DNA from: Nocardioides sp. zg-1308
GTDB lineage: Bacteria > Actinomycetota > Actinomycetes > Propionibacteriales > Nocardioidaceae
NCBI RefSeq assembly: GCF_013155375.1
Contig: NZ_JABJQY010000005.1
Location: 62,001 to 126,000 of the forward strand
Reading direction: 5' to 3'
Length of the DNA: 64,000 bases
A program made the translations under genes and the position numbers. The notes under the pieces are model-generated. The model saw only the letters and a list, made by a program, of their open reading frames with translations, had not been told where the DNA came from and did no database searches. Position 1 is the first letter of the stretch. Each line of letters begins with the position of its first letter. This document shows positions 1-8,200 of the stretch, in pieces.

Positions 1-516
1 GCGGCGGCCGATGCCGGACTCCTCGATGCCGTCCTGGAGGGCCTTGACGGTGGCCTCGCGGTCCTCGACCGGCGAGGCGGCCGGGTGGCGCATCTCGACC
101 ATCTCGGCGTCGGCCATCAGCTTGCGGGCCAGGTGGATGATGCCGATGCCGATGAGCAGCAGCGAGGTGCCCAGGGTCAGGCCGAGGGCGATGGTGGAGG
201 CACCCATGCCGGCGAAGGTGGTCCAGTTGTCGCCGATGTCGAGGGTGAAGTAGGCGACGACGAACAGCACCGCGCTGAGCATCGCGGCGATGAACATCGC
301 GGCGATCTGGCGCTCGGCACGCTTCTCGAGGCGGGGGTCGACGTCGGTCGGGCGCCAGGTGTGCGCGGGCAGCCCGGGGTCGGGGATCGGGTCGGCCTCG
401 CGGTGCGCGGGGACGTGCGACTCGTGGGGCTCGACCGAGGACGCGTGCGAGTCGTCGGCGTAGGGCTCGGGGGTGCCGTCGGGCCCGTTGACCTGCCGGC
501 TGTCGTCGTTGCTCAC
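1..516 (-). CDS. qcrA: Rieske iron-sulfur subunit of cytochrome bc1 (QcrA), 3' part outside window
   Basis: This is the N-terminal 172 codons of the Rieske subunit of the actinobacterial menaquinol:cytochrome c reductase, which passes electrons from menaquinol to the di-haem cytochrome c. The visible part has a charged cytoplasmic N-terminus followed by two hydrophobic helices (about residues 70-90 and 103-130), as in the three-helix actinobacterial QcrA. The [2Fe-2S] Cys/His motifs would lie beyond position 1 and cannot be checked. The GTG start overlaps the qcrC stop by four bases (GTGA), so the two are translationally coupled in a ctaE-qcrC-qcrA operon. Identification rests on the context and the topology. 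Confidence 0.85.
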   Translation of the reverse strand, partial: MSNDDSRQVNGPDGTPEPYADDSHASSVEPHESHVPAHREADPIPDPGLPAHTWRPTDVDPRLEKRAERQIAAMFIAAMLSAVLFVVAYFTLDIGDNWTTFAGMGASTIALGLTLGTSLLLIGIGIIHLARKLMADAEMVEMRHPAASPVEDREATVKALQDGIEESGIGRR

Positions 517-1385
517 GCTTCCACCTTGTTCTTCTTGCTCCGGGTCGTGTGCGAGGCGATCCACACGGCGCCGCCCACGAGCCCACCGATGCCGACGAGC
601 CACCCGAACAGGCCCTCCGAGACCGGACCCAGGCCGCCGAGGGTGAAGCCGGCGTACTCGGGGGTCTCCTGCAGGCTGTCGAGGTAGGCGATCACGTCGC
701 GCTTCTCCTCGGGGGACAGGTTGCCGTTGCTGAAGTTGGGCATCTGCTGGGGTCCGGTCAGCAGGGCCTCGAAGATGTACTTGCCCTCCACGCCGTGGAG
801 GCTGGGGGCGTAGCCGCCGCGCGGCATGGCGCCGCCGGCGCCGTTGAAGTTGTGGCAGGCGGTGCAGTTGGTCAGGAAGATCTGGCCACCGCGCGAGATC
901 GCCTCCTCGCGCTCCTCCTCCGAGAGACCCTCGAGGGTGTAGTCGGACTCGTTGGGGACCGCGGGGCCGGGGCCGAGCGAGGCGACGTAGGCCGCGAGCG
1001 CGTCGATCTCGTCCTGGCTGAACACGACCGGCTTGTCCTGGGCCTGCTGGCCGGGCTGTGCCATGGGCATGCGGCCGGTGCCGACCTGGAAGTCGACGGC
1101 GGCGGCGCCGACGCCGACGAGCGACGGGCCGACCTGGTAGCCCTCGCGCACGGTGGGGATGCCCTCACCGTTCTTGCCGTGGCAGAACGCACAGCTGGCG
1201 AGGAAGAGCTTCTTGCCCTCGGCGACCTGGTCGGTCTGGCTGGCCTGGCTGTCGGCCTGCGCGGGGGCGAGGGCGGTGTAGAGCGAGCCGCTGACGAGCA
1301 GCCCGAGGAGCAGCACGACGATCCCCGCAAGCGGTCCGCGGCGGTGCCGGGAGAGGCGCCCAGCGGTTCGGTTGAGCAAACGCAC
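513..1385 (-). CDS. qcrC: Di-haem cytochrome c subunit of bc1 complex (QcrC)
   Basis: A 290-residue di-haem c-type cytochrome, the electron outlet of the bc1 complex to the aa3 oxidase in actinobacteria that lack a soluble cytochrome c. Two haem attachment motifs are visible, CAFCH near residue 65 and CTACH near residue 175. A hydrophobic N-terminal helix (about 20-42) and a C-terminal helix (about 258-280) anchor both ends in the membrane with the haem domains outside. It starts at GTG with an AAGGA sequence just upstream, lies 30 bp after ctaE, and overlaps qcrA by four bases. Its length is normal for the family. Confidence 0.95.
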   Translation of the reverse strand: MRLLNRTAGRLSRHRRGPLAGIVVLLLGLLVSGSLYTALAPAQADSQASQTDQVAEGKKLFLASCAFCHGKNGEGIPTVREGYQVGPSLVGVGAAAVDFQVGTGRMPMAQPGQQAQDKPVVFSQDEIDALAAYVASLGPGPAVPNESDYTLEGLSEEEREEAISRGGQIFLTNCTACHNFNGAGGAMPRGGYAPSLHGVEGKYIFEALLTGPQQMPNFSNGNLSPEEKRDVIAYLDSLQETPEYAGFTLGGLGPVSEGLFGWLVGIGGLVGGAVWIASHTTRSKKNKVEA

Positions 1386-1415
1386 GATGAGTCCTTGCCG
1401 GTTGCGGTTCGGTGC

Positions 1416-2054
1416 TTACTTGATGACGTAGATCGTGAAGAAGAGCCCGATCCAGACCACGTCGACGAAGTGCCAGTAATAGGAAACCACGATGGCGGTG
1501 ACGGCCTGCTCGTGGGTGAAGCGTCGCGCGAGGTAGGTGCGGCCCAGGACGAACAGGAACGCGATGAGTCCGCCGGTCACGTGGATGCCGTGGAACCCGG
1601 TGGTCAGGTAGAACATCGAGCCGTAGGCCGAGCTCGGGATGGTGACGCCCTCGTGGATCAGCTCGGCGTACTCGAGCGCCTGGCCGCCGATGAAGATGGC
1701 GCCCATGACGTAGGTGAGGATGAACCACTCGCGCAGCCCCCACCGGGTGAAGTTGAGCAGCGAGCCGGTGCGGCCGACCTGGCCGCGCTCGGCGGCGAAG
1801 ACGCCCCACTGGCAGGCGAAGGACGACGCCACGAGGATCGCGGTGTTGGCGGTGGAGAACGGGACGTTGAGCTTCTCCGTCTCCTGCGCCCACAGCTCCG
1901 GGCTGACCGCGCGGATGGTGAAGTAGGCCGCGAACAGCGCCGCGAAGAACATCAGCTCGCTGGCGAGCCAGATGATCGTGCCCACGCTGACCATGCTGGG
2001 TCGGTCGTGGTGCCCGTGAAGTCGGGAGGCCGGAATCGCTGCTGCAGTCGCCAC
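1416..2054 (-). CDS. ctaE: Cytochrome c oxidase subunit III (CtaE)
   Basis: Subunit III of the aa3-type cytochrome c oxidase, an integral membrane protein of 212 residues with five predicted helices. Family motifs are intact, for example SELMFFAALFAAYF, TGFHGIHVTGG and SYYWHFVDVVW. An in-frame GTG at 2090 would add 12 residues. The GTG at 2054 is preferred because a CATAAT hexamer (2061-2066) sits six bases upstream of it, which predicts a leaderless mRNA beginning at that codon and would place the longer start upstream of the transcript. It heads the ctaE-qcrC-qcrA operon and is divergent from the ctaG-like gene. Confidence 0.93.
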   Translation of the reverse strand: MATAAAIPASRLHGHHDRPSMVSVGTIIWLASELMFFAALFAAYFTIRAVSPELWAQETEKLNVPFSTANTAILVASSFACQWGVFAAERGQVGRTGSLLNFTRWGLREWFILTYVMGAIFIGGQALEYAELIHEGVTIPSSAYGSMFYLTTGFHGIHVTGGLIAFLFVLGRTYLARRFTHEQAVTAIVVSYYWHFVDVVWIGLFFTIYVIK

Positions 2055-2060
2055 GACATC

Positions 2061-2066
2061 ATTATG
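2061..2066 (-). promoter_or_regulatory. -10 box of leaderless ctaE promoter
   Basis: CATAAT on the minus strand, six bases before the GTG at 2054. No Shine-Dalgarno sequence precedes the GTG, so transcription probably starts at the start codon. Inferred from spacing only. Confidence 0.55.
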
Positions 2067-2113
2067 GCTGCTGGGGGAGGAGGAGGGCACCCCGACCCCC
2101 TGTGTAGTGGGGT

Positions 2114-2119
2114 CATAAA
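2114..2119 (+). promoter_or_regulatory. -10 box of ctaG-like gene promoter
   Basis: CATAAA on the plus strand, nine bases before the GTG at 2129. It would give a leader of about two or three bases, effectively leaderless. It lies 47 bp from the divergent ctaE -10 box, so both promoters share one short intergenic region. Confidence 0.45.
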
Positions 2120-2128
2120 GTTCACAGT

Positions 2129-3040
2129 GTGCTGCTCACCCTCGCGACCGACGCGGAGGTCCTCCCGAGATTCACGCTCGGCCGGGCCCTGACCGACTGG
2201 GGGATCGATCCGATCCCCTTCGTCGTGACCGTCTGGGCCGTGGGTCTGTACGCCCTCGGGGTGCGGGTGCTGGCCCGTCGCGGGGACCGGTGGCCGGTCG
2301 GTCGCACGCTCTCCTTCTGCGGTCTCGGCATGGGCTCCTTCGCGCTCGCCACGATGTCCGGCCTCGGCCGCTACGACACGACCCTGCTGAGCGTGCACAT
2401 GGTGCAGCACATGGTCCTGTCGATGGTCGTGCCGCTCGCCCTGGCCCTCGGCGCGCCGGTCACCCTGGCGCTGCGCACGTTGCCACCGCGGCCGAGGCGG
2501 TGGCTCCTGACGGTGCTGCACTCACCGGTGGCCACGGTGCTCGCGTTCCCGCCGCTCACCTTCGCGCTCTACGTCGCCTCGCCGTGGGCGCTCTACTTCA
2601 GCCCGTGGTACGACGCCAGCCTGAGCTCGTCGTTCGTGCACCAGATGATGCACATCCACCTGGTGCTCGTCGGCACCCTGTTCTTCTGGCCGCTCATGGG
2701 GATCGACCCGGTCCCCGGCCGGGTCAGCCACCCCTTCCGGGTGCTGCTCACCCTGATGACGCTGCCCTTCCACGCCTTCCTCGGCGTGACGATCATGGGC
2801 CAGACGACGCTCATCGGCGCGGAGCACTACGCCGAGCTGCGGGAGGGACCGATGGCGGCGTGGCTGCCGGCGGCGATCGACGACCAGCACCTCGCCGGCG
2901 GCATCCTGTGGGCCAGCGGCGACCTCATCGGCATCCTGTTCTTCGCGGTGCTGTTCACCCAGTGGGTGCGCTCGTCGCTCAAGGAGGCCGCGCGCGAGGA
3001 CCGGCGCCTCGACCTCGAGGAACGACGCGCCCGCGCCTGA
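2129..3040 (+). CDS. CtaG-family cytochrome c oxidase assembly protein
   Basis: A 303-residue polytopic membrane protein of the caa3_CtaG family, linked to assembly of haem-copper oxidases, probably copper handling. About seven hydrophobic segments are visible. Family-type His/Met-rich stretches occur in or next to helices, namely SVHMVQHMVLSMV near residue 90 and HQMMHIHLVLVG near residue 170, as does WASGDLIG near the C-terminus. It is divergent from ctaE, which supports a role in building the same oxidase. The GTG start is chosen because the CATAAA box lies just upstream. The metal-binding role is inferred from the family, not proven by this sequence. Confidence 0.88.
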   Translation: MLLTLATDAEVLPRFTLGRALTDWGIDPIPFVVTVWAVGLYALGVRVLARRGDRWPVGRTLSFCGLGMGSFALATMSGLGRYDTTLLSVHMVQHMVLSMVVPLALALGAPVTLALRTLPPRPRRWLLTVLHSPVATVLAFPPLTFALYVASPWALYFSPWYDASLSSSFVHQMMHIHLVLVGTLFFWPLMGIDPVPGRVSHPFRVLLTLMTLPFHAFLGVTIMGQTTLIGAEHYAELREGPMAAWLPAAIDDQHLAGGILWASGDLIGILFFAVLFTQWVRSSLKEAAREDRRLDLEERRARA

Positions 3041-3056
3041 GGCCGTCGGGCCCCGT

Positions 3057-3062
3057 TACGAT
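3057..3062 (+). promoter_or_regulatory. -10 box, leaderless promoter of receiver-like gene
   Basis: TACGAT, six bases before the GTG at 3069, with no Shine-Dalgarno sequence. It predicts transcription starting at the start codon. Confidence 0.5.
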
Positions 3063-3068
3063 GCTCGG

Positions 3069-3482
3069 GTGACCCCGCCCCCCGCAGACCGCATCAAGGT
3101 CCTCGTCTACAGCGACGACGTGAACACCCGCCAGCAGGTGATCCTGGCGCTCGGTCGTCGCCCGCACCCCGACCTGCCGGAGCTCGAGTACGTCGAGGTC
3201 GCCACCGAGCCGGTGGTGCTGCAGAACATGGACCGCGGCGACATCGCGCTGGCGATCCTGGACGGCGAGGCGGTCCCCGCCGGCGGGATGGGCATCGCCA
3301 AGCAGCTCAAGGACGAGATCTACAAGTGCCCGCCGGTCCTCGTGCTGACCGGCCGGCCGCAGGACGCCTGGCTGGCGACCTGGTCGCGTGCCGAGGCGGC
3401 GGTCCCGCACCCGATCGACCCCATCCAGCTGGCCGAGGCGGTCATCGGGCTGCTGCGACCGTCGGTGCCGGCCACCTCCTGA
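3069..3482 (+). CDS. Stand-alone response-regulator receiver-like protein
   Basis: A 137-residue protein with the outline of a single receiver domain and no output domain. The first strand ends in an acidic pair (VLVYSDD), the third strand carries a candidate phospho-acceptor in AILDGE, and the fourth strand ends in VLVLTG. The usual Lys-Pro of strand five is replaced by VPHPID, so the conserved Lys is missing and normal phospho-signalling is doubtful. It lies between the oxidase genes and trpD on the same strand with its own leaderless promoter. No partner kinase is adjacent. Function unknown; it may be a protein-interaction module. Confidence 0.7.
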   Translation: MTPPPADRIKVLVYSDDVNTRQQVILALGRRPHPDLPELEYVEVATEPVVLQNMDRGDIALAILDGEAVPAGGMGIAKQLKDEIYKCPPVLVLTGRPQDAWLATWSRAEAAVPHPIDPIQLAEAVIGLLRPSVPATS

Positions 3483-3539
3483 GGCGTCCCGCGCGAACCA
3501 CCACCTGAAACCCCAGCGGGTCCCCGGTCCGCTCGCCAC

Positions 3540-3545
3540 TAGCCT
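3540..3545 (+). promoter_or_regulatory. -10 box, leaderless promoter of trpD
   Basis: TAGCCT, seven bases before the ATG at 3553. This supports the ATG over longer in-frame open reading upstream, which would run into the previous gene. Confidence 0.5.
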
Positions 3546-3552
3546 GATCCCC

Positions 3553-4593
3553 ATGCCCCACACCTGGCCCGACGTCCTCTCCACGCTGGTCGCCGGGAGC
3601 GACCTGACGACGGAGCAGGCGCGATGGGCGATGGACGAGGTCTTCGCCGGCGCGGCGACGCCCGTTCAGCTCACCGGTTTCGTCGTGGCGCTGCGCGCCA
3701 AGGGGGAGACGGTCGAGGAGGTGTCCGGCATCGCGGCGGCCATGCTCGCCGCGGCCAACCCGATCTCGGTCCCCGGCCGGCTGCTCGACGTGGTCGGCAC
3801 CGGTGGCGACCGGTCGATGTCGGTCAACATCTCGACCATGGCTGCCATCGTCGCGGCCGGTGCCGGGGCCAAGGTCGTCAAGCACGGCAACCGGTCGGCG
3901 TCGTCCCAGTCGGGCTCGGCCGACGTGCTCGAGGCGCTCGGCATCCGGCTCGACCTGCCACCGGCGCGCGTCGCCGAGGTGGCGGAGGAGGCGGGGATCA
4001 CCTTCTGCTTCTCGGCCGCGTTCCACCCGGCGATGCGTCATGCCGCGGTCCCGCGTCGCGAGCTCGGCATCGCCACGACCTTCAACATCCTGGGTCCGCT
4101 CACCAACCCGGCGCGACCGCAGGCGCAGGCGATCGGCTGCGCCGACGCCCGGATGGCGCCGGTGATGGCCGGGGTCCTGGCCGAGCGCGGCGTGGACGCC
4201 TGGGTGTTCCGGGGCGACGACGGCCTGGACGAGCTGACCACCACCACGACCTCGACCGTGTGGCGCGTCCACGCCGGGGCGGTCACCCGGCTGACCGTGG
4301 ACCCGACGACGCTCGGGATCGCGCGGGCCACCACCGAGGACCTCCGCGGCGGCGACGCGGCGCACAACGCGGACGTCGTACGGCGTCTGCTGGCGGGAGA
4401 GACCGGTCCGGTGCGCGACGCGGTGGTCCTCAACGCCGGCGCTGCGTTGGCGGTCCACGACGCGCCGGCCGAGGACGTCGACACCGCACTGGCGGCCGGG
4501 GTGGAGAAGGCCGCCGGCGCGATCGACTCGGGTGCGGCGCAGGCCGCCCTCGAGCGCTGGGTCCGGGCGACGGGTCAGAGCTCGAGCGCGTAG
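3553..4593 (+). CDS. trpD: Anthranilate phosphoribosyltransferase (TrpD)
   Basis: Transfers phosphoribose from PRPP to anthranilate in tryptophan biosynthesis, in the cytoplasm. The 346-residue protein has the GTGGD PRPP-binding motif near residue 80, the KHGNR motif near residue 110, SGSADVLEALG after it, and GPLTNPARP and DGLDELTTTTTS further on, all as in the M. tuberculosis enzyme. It is a stand-alone trpD with no other trp genes nearby, the usual actinobacterial arrangement beside ctaE. Its 3' end overlaps the convergent YgjV-GNAT gene by 19 bases. The start is set by the leaderless promoter. Confidence 0.97.
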   Translation: MPHTWPDVLSTLVAGSDLTTEQARWAMDEVFAGAATPVQLTGFVVALRAKGETVEEVSGIAAAMLAAANPISVPGRLLDVVGTGGDRSMSVNISTMAAIVAAGAGAKVVKHGNRSASSQSGSADVLEALGIRLDLPPARVAEVAEEAGITFCFSAAFHPAMRHAAVPRRELGIATTFNILGPLTNPARPQAQAIGCADARMAPVMAGVLAERGVDAWVFRGDDGLDELTTTTTSTVWRVHAGAVTRLTVDPTTLGIARATTEDLRGGDAAHNADVVRRLLAGETGPVRDAVVLNAGAALAVHDAPAEDVDTALAAGVEKAAGAIDSGAAQAALERWVRATGQSSSA

Positions 4594-5198
4594 GACTCGC
4601 CCTCGCGCCGGAAGCCCAGCCGGTCGTAGTAGGCGCCCACCATGCCGGGGGGCGTGACCACCCGACGGATGCCGCGGTCGGTGAGGAGGCCGCTGCGCCG
4701 CCACACGAACTCGCCGGGGGAGAAGTCGCGGTAGCGCGGGGTGACGTAGTCGAGGAGGACGTCGGCGGTGTCGCCGTGCTTGCGCAGCAGCACCACGCCG
4801 ACGGTCTCGTCGCCCTTCTGCACGAGGAAGGCGTCGTGGGTGTCGGCCGGGTCGTGGACGAAGTCCGGGTTGAACCTGAGGATGTCGGCGCCGTGCACGC
4901 GCAGGGTGTGGCGCAGGTACTCGTCGGCGGGGCCCACCTCGAGCACCTCGAAGGCCGTCTCGTCGTGCCGCTCGCGGAGGAGCTGCACGATGAACCACGC
5001 GTTGATGGCGACCAGGACGATGTTCATCCCCACCATCGGCCAGACCGCGAGCATCGCGTTGAAGACGATGAGGATCACGCACGCCACGGCGTTGAGCACG
5101 CGCAGCCTGAGCACGCTGGCCTGCAGGAGCGAGTAGACGAGCAGCGCGCTGCCACCCCAGCCGAGGACGTCGAGCCAGTGGTCAGCGAGCCAGTTCAC
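4575..5198 (-). CDS. YgjV-like membrane domain fused to GNAT-like acetyltransferase domain
   Basis: A 207-residue protein in two parts. Residues 1-75 hold about three hydrophobic helices resembling the YgjV/Imp inner-membrane family (WGGSALLVYSLLQ, NAWFIVQLL). Residues 80-207 look like a small GNAT-type domain, ending in GAYYDRLGFRREGESYALEL, which matches the terminal strand and helix of acetyltransferases. The substrate is unknown. It starts at GTG directly after a TAGGCT promoter box, overlaps the 3' end of convergent trpD by 19 bases, and sits downstream of the FN3 gene on the same strand. The GNAT call is from pattern only; catalytic residues are not obvious. Confidence 0.65.
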   Translation of the reverse strand: MNWLADHWLDVLGWGGSALLVYSLLQASVLRLRVLNAVACVILIVFNAMLAVWPMVGMNIVLVAINAWFIVQLLRERHDETAFEVLEVGPADEYLRHTLRVHGADILRFNPDFVHDPADTHDAFLVQKGDETVGVVLLRKHGDTADVLLDYVTPRYRDFSPGEFVWRRSGLLTDRGIRRVVTPPGMVGAYYDRLGFRREGESYALEL

Positions 5199-5219
5199 GG
5201 CGGGAGCCTACTTCCCGCC
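5199..5219. terminator. Hairpin after the FN3 gene containing the next -10 box in its loop
   Basis: GGCGGGA (5199-5205) pairs with TCCCGCC (5213-5219). It follows the stop of the FN3 gene in the minus direction but has no T run, so it is a weak terminator candidate. The TAGGCT box of the downstream gene lies in the loop region and one arm. Confidence 0.35.
5205..5210 (-). promoter_or_regulatory. -10 box, leaderless promoter of YgjV-GNAT gene
   Basis: TAGGCT on the minus strand, six bases before the GTG at 5198. No Shine-Dalgarno sequence is present. Confidence 0.5.
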
Positions 5220-5240
5220 GCGAACCGGCCCGCGGACGCG

Positions 5241-8200
5241 TCACTTGACGATGTAGAGCACGATCTTCTTGGACTTCGAGCCCAGGACCTCCGACGTGCC
5301 GAGGTAGACCACCTGCAGCTTGTGCTTGCCCTTCTTGAGCTTGGCGAGCGTGAGCGTCTTCTTGCCCTTGTGCACCGGGGCCATGGTGAAGGAGGCGACC
5401 TTCTTGCCCTTGTCGAGCACCTGGACGGTGCCGTTGGGCGCCGCCATCCCGGACACGCTGAGCGTGACGGTGATCTTCGCCTTCTTGCCCACCTTGACCC
5501 GGTCGGCCTTGAGCGAGCCGCTGACCGTCGACGTCATCCGCGCCACCGGCACCGCCGCGCTGGCGGCAGCGCCGTCGGCGAAGCCGGTCTTCGTCGCGCT
5601 CACGACCACCGAGACGTCCTTCCCGGCGTCCTCGGGCATCAGGCGGTAGGTCGAGCTCGTGGCACCGGGGATCGCCGCCCCGGTGCGCAGCCACTGGTAG
5701 CGGAAGGTGGGTGAGGGCTGCGACCACGTGCCGGGCGCGGCCTTGAGGGTCTGCCCCACGCTCGGGGTGCCGGTGACGCTCGGCGGCGTCGTGGCCTGCA
5801 GCGCACCGCTCGCGGTGGCGGTCACTCCGCCACTGACCGCGACGGCGTCCTGGAAGCCGGTCTTGGAGCCGGTGGCCCGGAGCGAGACCTCCTTGCCGAG
5901 GTCGGCCGCGGTCAGCACGTAGGTCGGCGCCGTCGCGCCGCTGATCGGTGCGCCGCTGCGCAGCCACTGGAACGACGTGGCCACGTCCGGCTGGTTCCAG
6001 GTGGGAGCCACCGCGACGAGGGTCGCGCCGACACCGGTGCCGGAGGGGGCACTGACCTGGGGGAGCGAGGTCGCGAGCAGCGACTGCACCCGGACCGGGG
6101 CGGAGTGCGCCAGCCCGTCGGCGTAGCCGTTGGCGGACGCCGTCACGCGGAAGACCAGGTCCCGCGACAGGTCGGCCTCCGTCGGGGTGTAGCTGGTGCT
6201 GGTCGCACCCGGGATCAGGACCCCGTCGCGCAGCCAGGCGTAGGAGTAGCTGATCGTGCCCTGTCCCGACCACGTGCCGCGGCTGCCCGTCAGTCGGCTG
6301 CCCAGGGACGGGGTGCCGGAGATGGCCGGCAGCTCCGTGCACTGCGGCGCACCGCCGGCGGTGGCGCCGATGACGTTGCTGATGGCGACCTCACTGGCGA
6401 ACCCGGGCTTCGACCCGGTGACCTGCAGCGAGATCGACTTGCCGAAGTCGGCCGTGGTGAGGGTGTAGGTGGCGTTCGTCGCGCCCGAGATCTTCGCGCC
6501 GTCGCGCAGCCACTGGTAGCTGTTCACCACACCCGGCTCGCTCCAGGCCGGCGGCACGCTGGTGACGACCTGGCCGACACCCGTGCCCCCGGTCGCCTCG
6601 ATCTGCGGGCCCTGCACGATCTGCAGCCCGGCGTCGACGGTGAAGGTCGCCGTCGCGCTTCCGATCACGTTGTCAGCAGCGTCGCGAGCGGTCACGGTCC
6701 ACTGGTAGTTGCCGGTGACGAAGTTGACCTGAGCGGCGTAGGCCGACGCCACGGTGCTCTGGGTGCTGACCGATGTCCCACCGGGGGACAGCGGGGTGAT
6801 GCTCACGTTGTAGTTGCGCGCACCCTCCAGCGGAGCCCACTGCAGCACCGGGCCGTTGGGCCGCTGGCTGACGCCGGCTACCGGGGCCAGCGGGTTCATC
6901 TCCTGGCTGCCCACGAAGAACCGGCCGGTCACCGACCACGGCCCCTTGTTGCCCTCGGCGTCGGTGCGCCGCACCCGCCAGCGGTAGGCCGACGGGGATG
7001 CGGGCAGCGGGTCGGTGTGGGCGTACGCGGTCGTCTTGAGGGCCGGCCTGTTGACGACGCGGTTGGCGGTGGAGAAGGTGGCGTCGTCGTTCTTGAAGAC
7101 CTCGAGGTCGTAGGAGCTGGCGAACGCCTGCGGCTGCCAGCGGAACGGCGTACGGCTGCTCACCGACAGGTTGCCCACCGGCGACTGCAGGGGCACCTGC
7201 GGGCTCGCCTTGGTGAAGCTCTGCACGTCGGACCACGCGAGGCCGTTGGCGTCGGAGTCCACTGCCTGGACCCGCCAGAACAGCGGGCCCTCGGGGTAGA
7301 GCTCGTCGGGAGCGGTGTAGGTGGTCTGGTCGACGAGGCGCTCGTCGACGAGCGTCCCGGCGAAGGACTCGACGTTGTTGACCTGGATGCGGTAGCGCAT
7401 CGCCGCCTGCGGCCGGTCCTCGTTGGTCTGGGGCCACTGGGCGCTGCGGTTGGTGTCGAAGTAGTCGTCCCACCGGAAGGTGATCTCGGTCCCGCTCGGC
7501 GAGGTGCTCTGCAGGCCGGTCACCTTGGGGGAGCGCTTGACGAAGCTGTGCTGCCACTTGCCGATCGTCGACACCGGGTCGGGGCCACAGTTCAGCCGGT
7601 TGCGGCAGGGTCGGGCGTACCAGTAGTAGGCGCCACCCGCCTGGCTGTCGGCGTAGGTGTGGGCGTCGTTGTCGAGCGTCGGGACGTACATGTTGCTCGT
7701 GGTGGCCGGCACCCGGTTGCTCGGCTCGAGCAGGTTGGTGAAGCTCGCGTCCTCGCTCACGTAGACCATGTAGAACGCGGCGTAGGGGTCGGGGGTCCAG
7801 CGGAGCACCGGGGTGCTCGGGACGGTGCAGACCTCGCCCGGCGTGCAGGCGTTGGCGGTGTTGTCCTGGGCCACGGCGGCACCGTCGAGGGCGACCTCGT
7901 GGCCGGTGGTGAGCGCGACGTCCTCGACGGTGAAGCGTCCCTCCGGCCCGGTTCCGATGACGGCGTTGTCCTCGTCGTAGGCCTTGACCTGCCAGTCGTA
8001 CTGCCCGGGCAGGAGCAGCCGGTCGGACGTGTCGGTCATGGCCGGGTAGGGCACCGACTTGCGGAACAGGTTGTCCCCGCTGGTGCCGAACCAGATCTGG
8101 CCCGTGTCCATGGCGGTGCCGATGTCGACCGAGTAGTGGTGCGCGCCGGGCATCGGCTCCCAGGTCAGCTGCGGCGCGTGCTTGATGCCCGTGGTCGACG

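Noticed and set aside
2090..2092. GTG at 2090 as the ctaE start
   Set aside because: It lies upstream of the CATAAT box that places transcription at 2054, and has no Shine-Dalgarno sequence.
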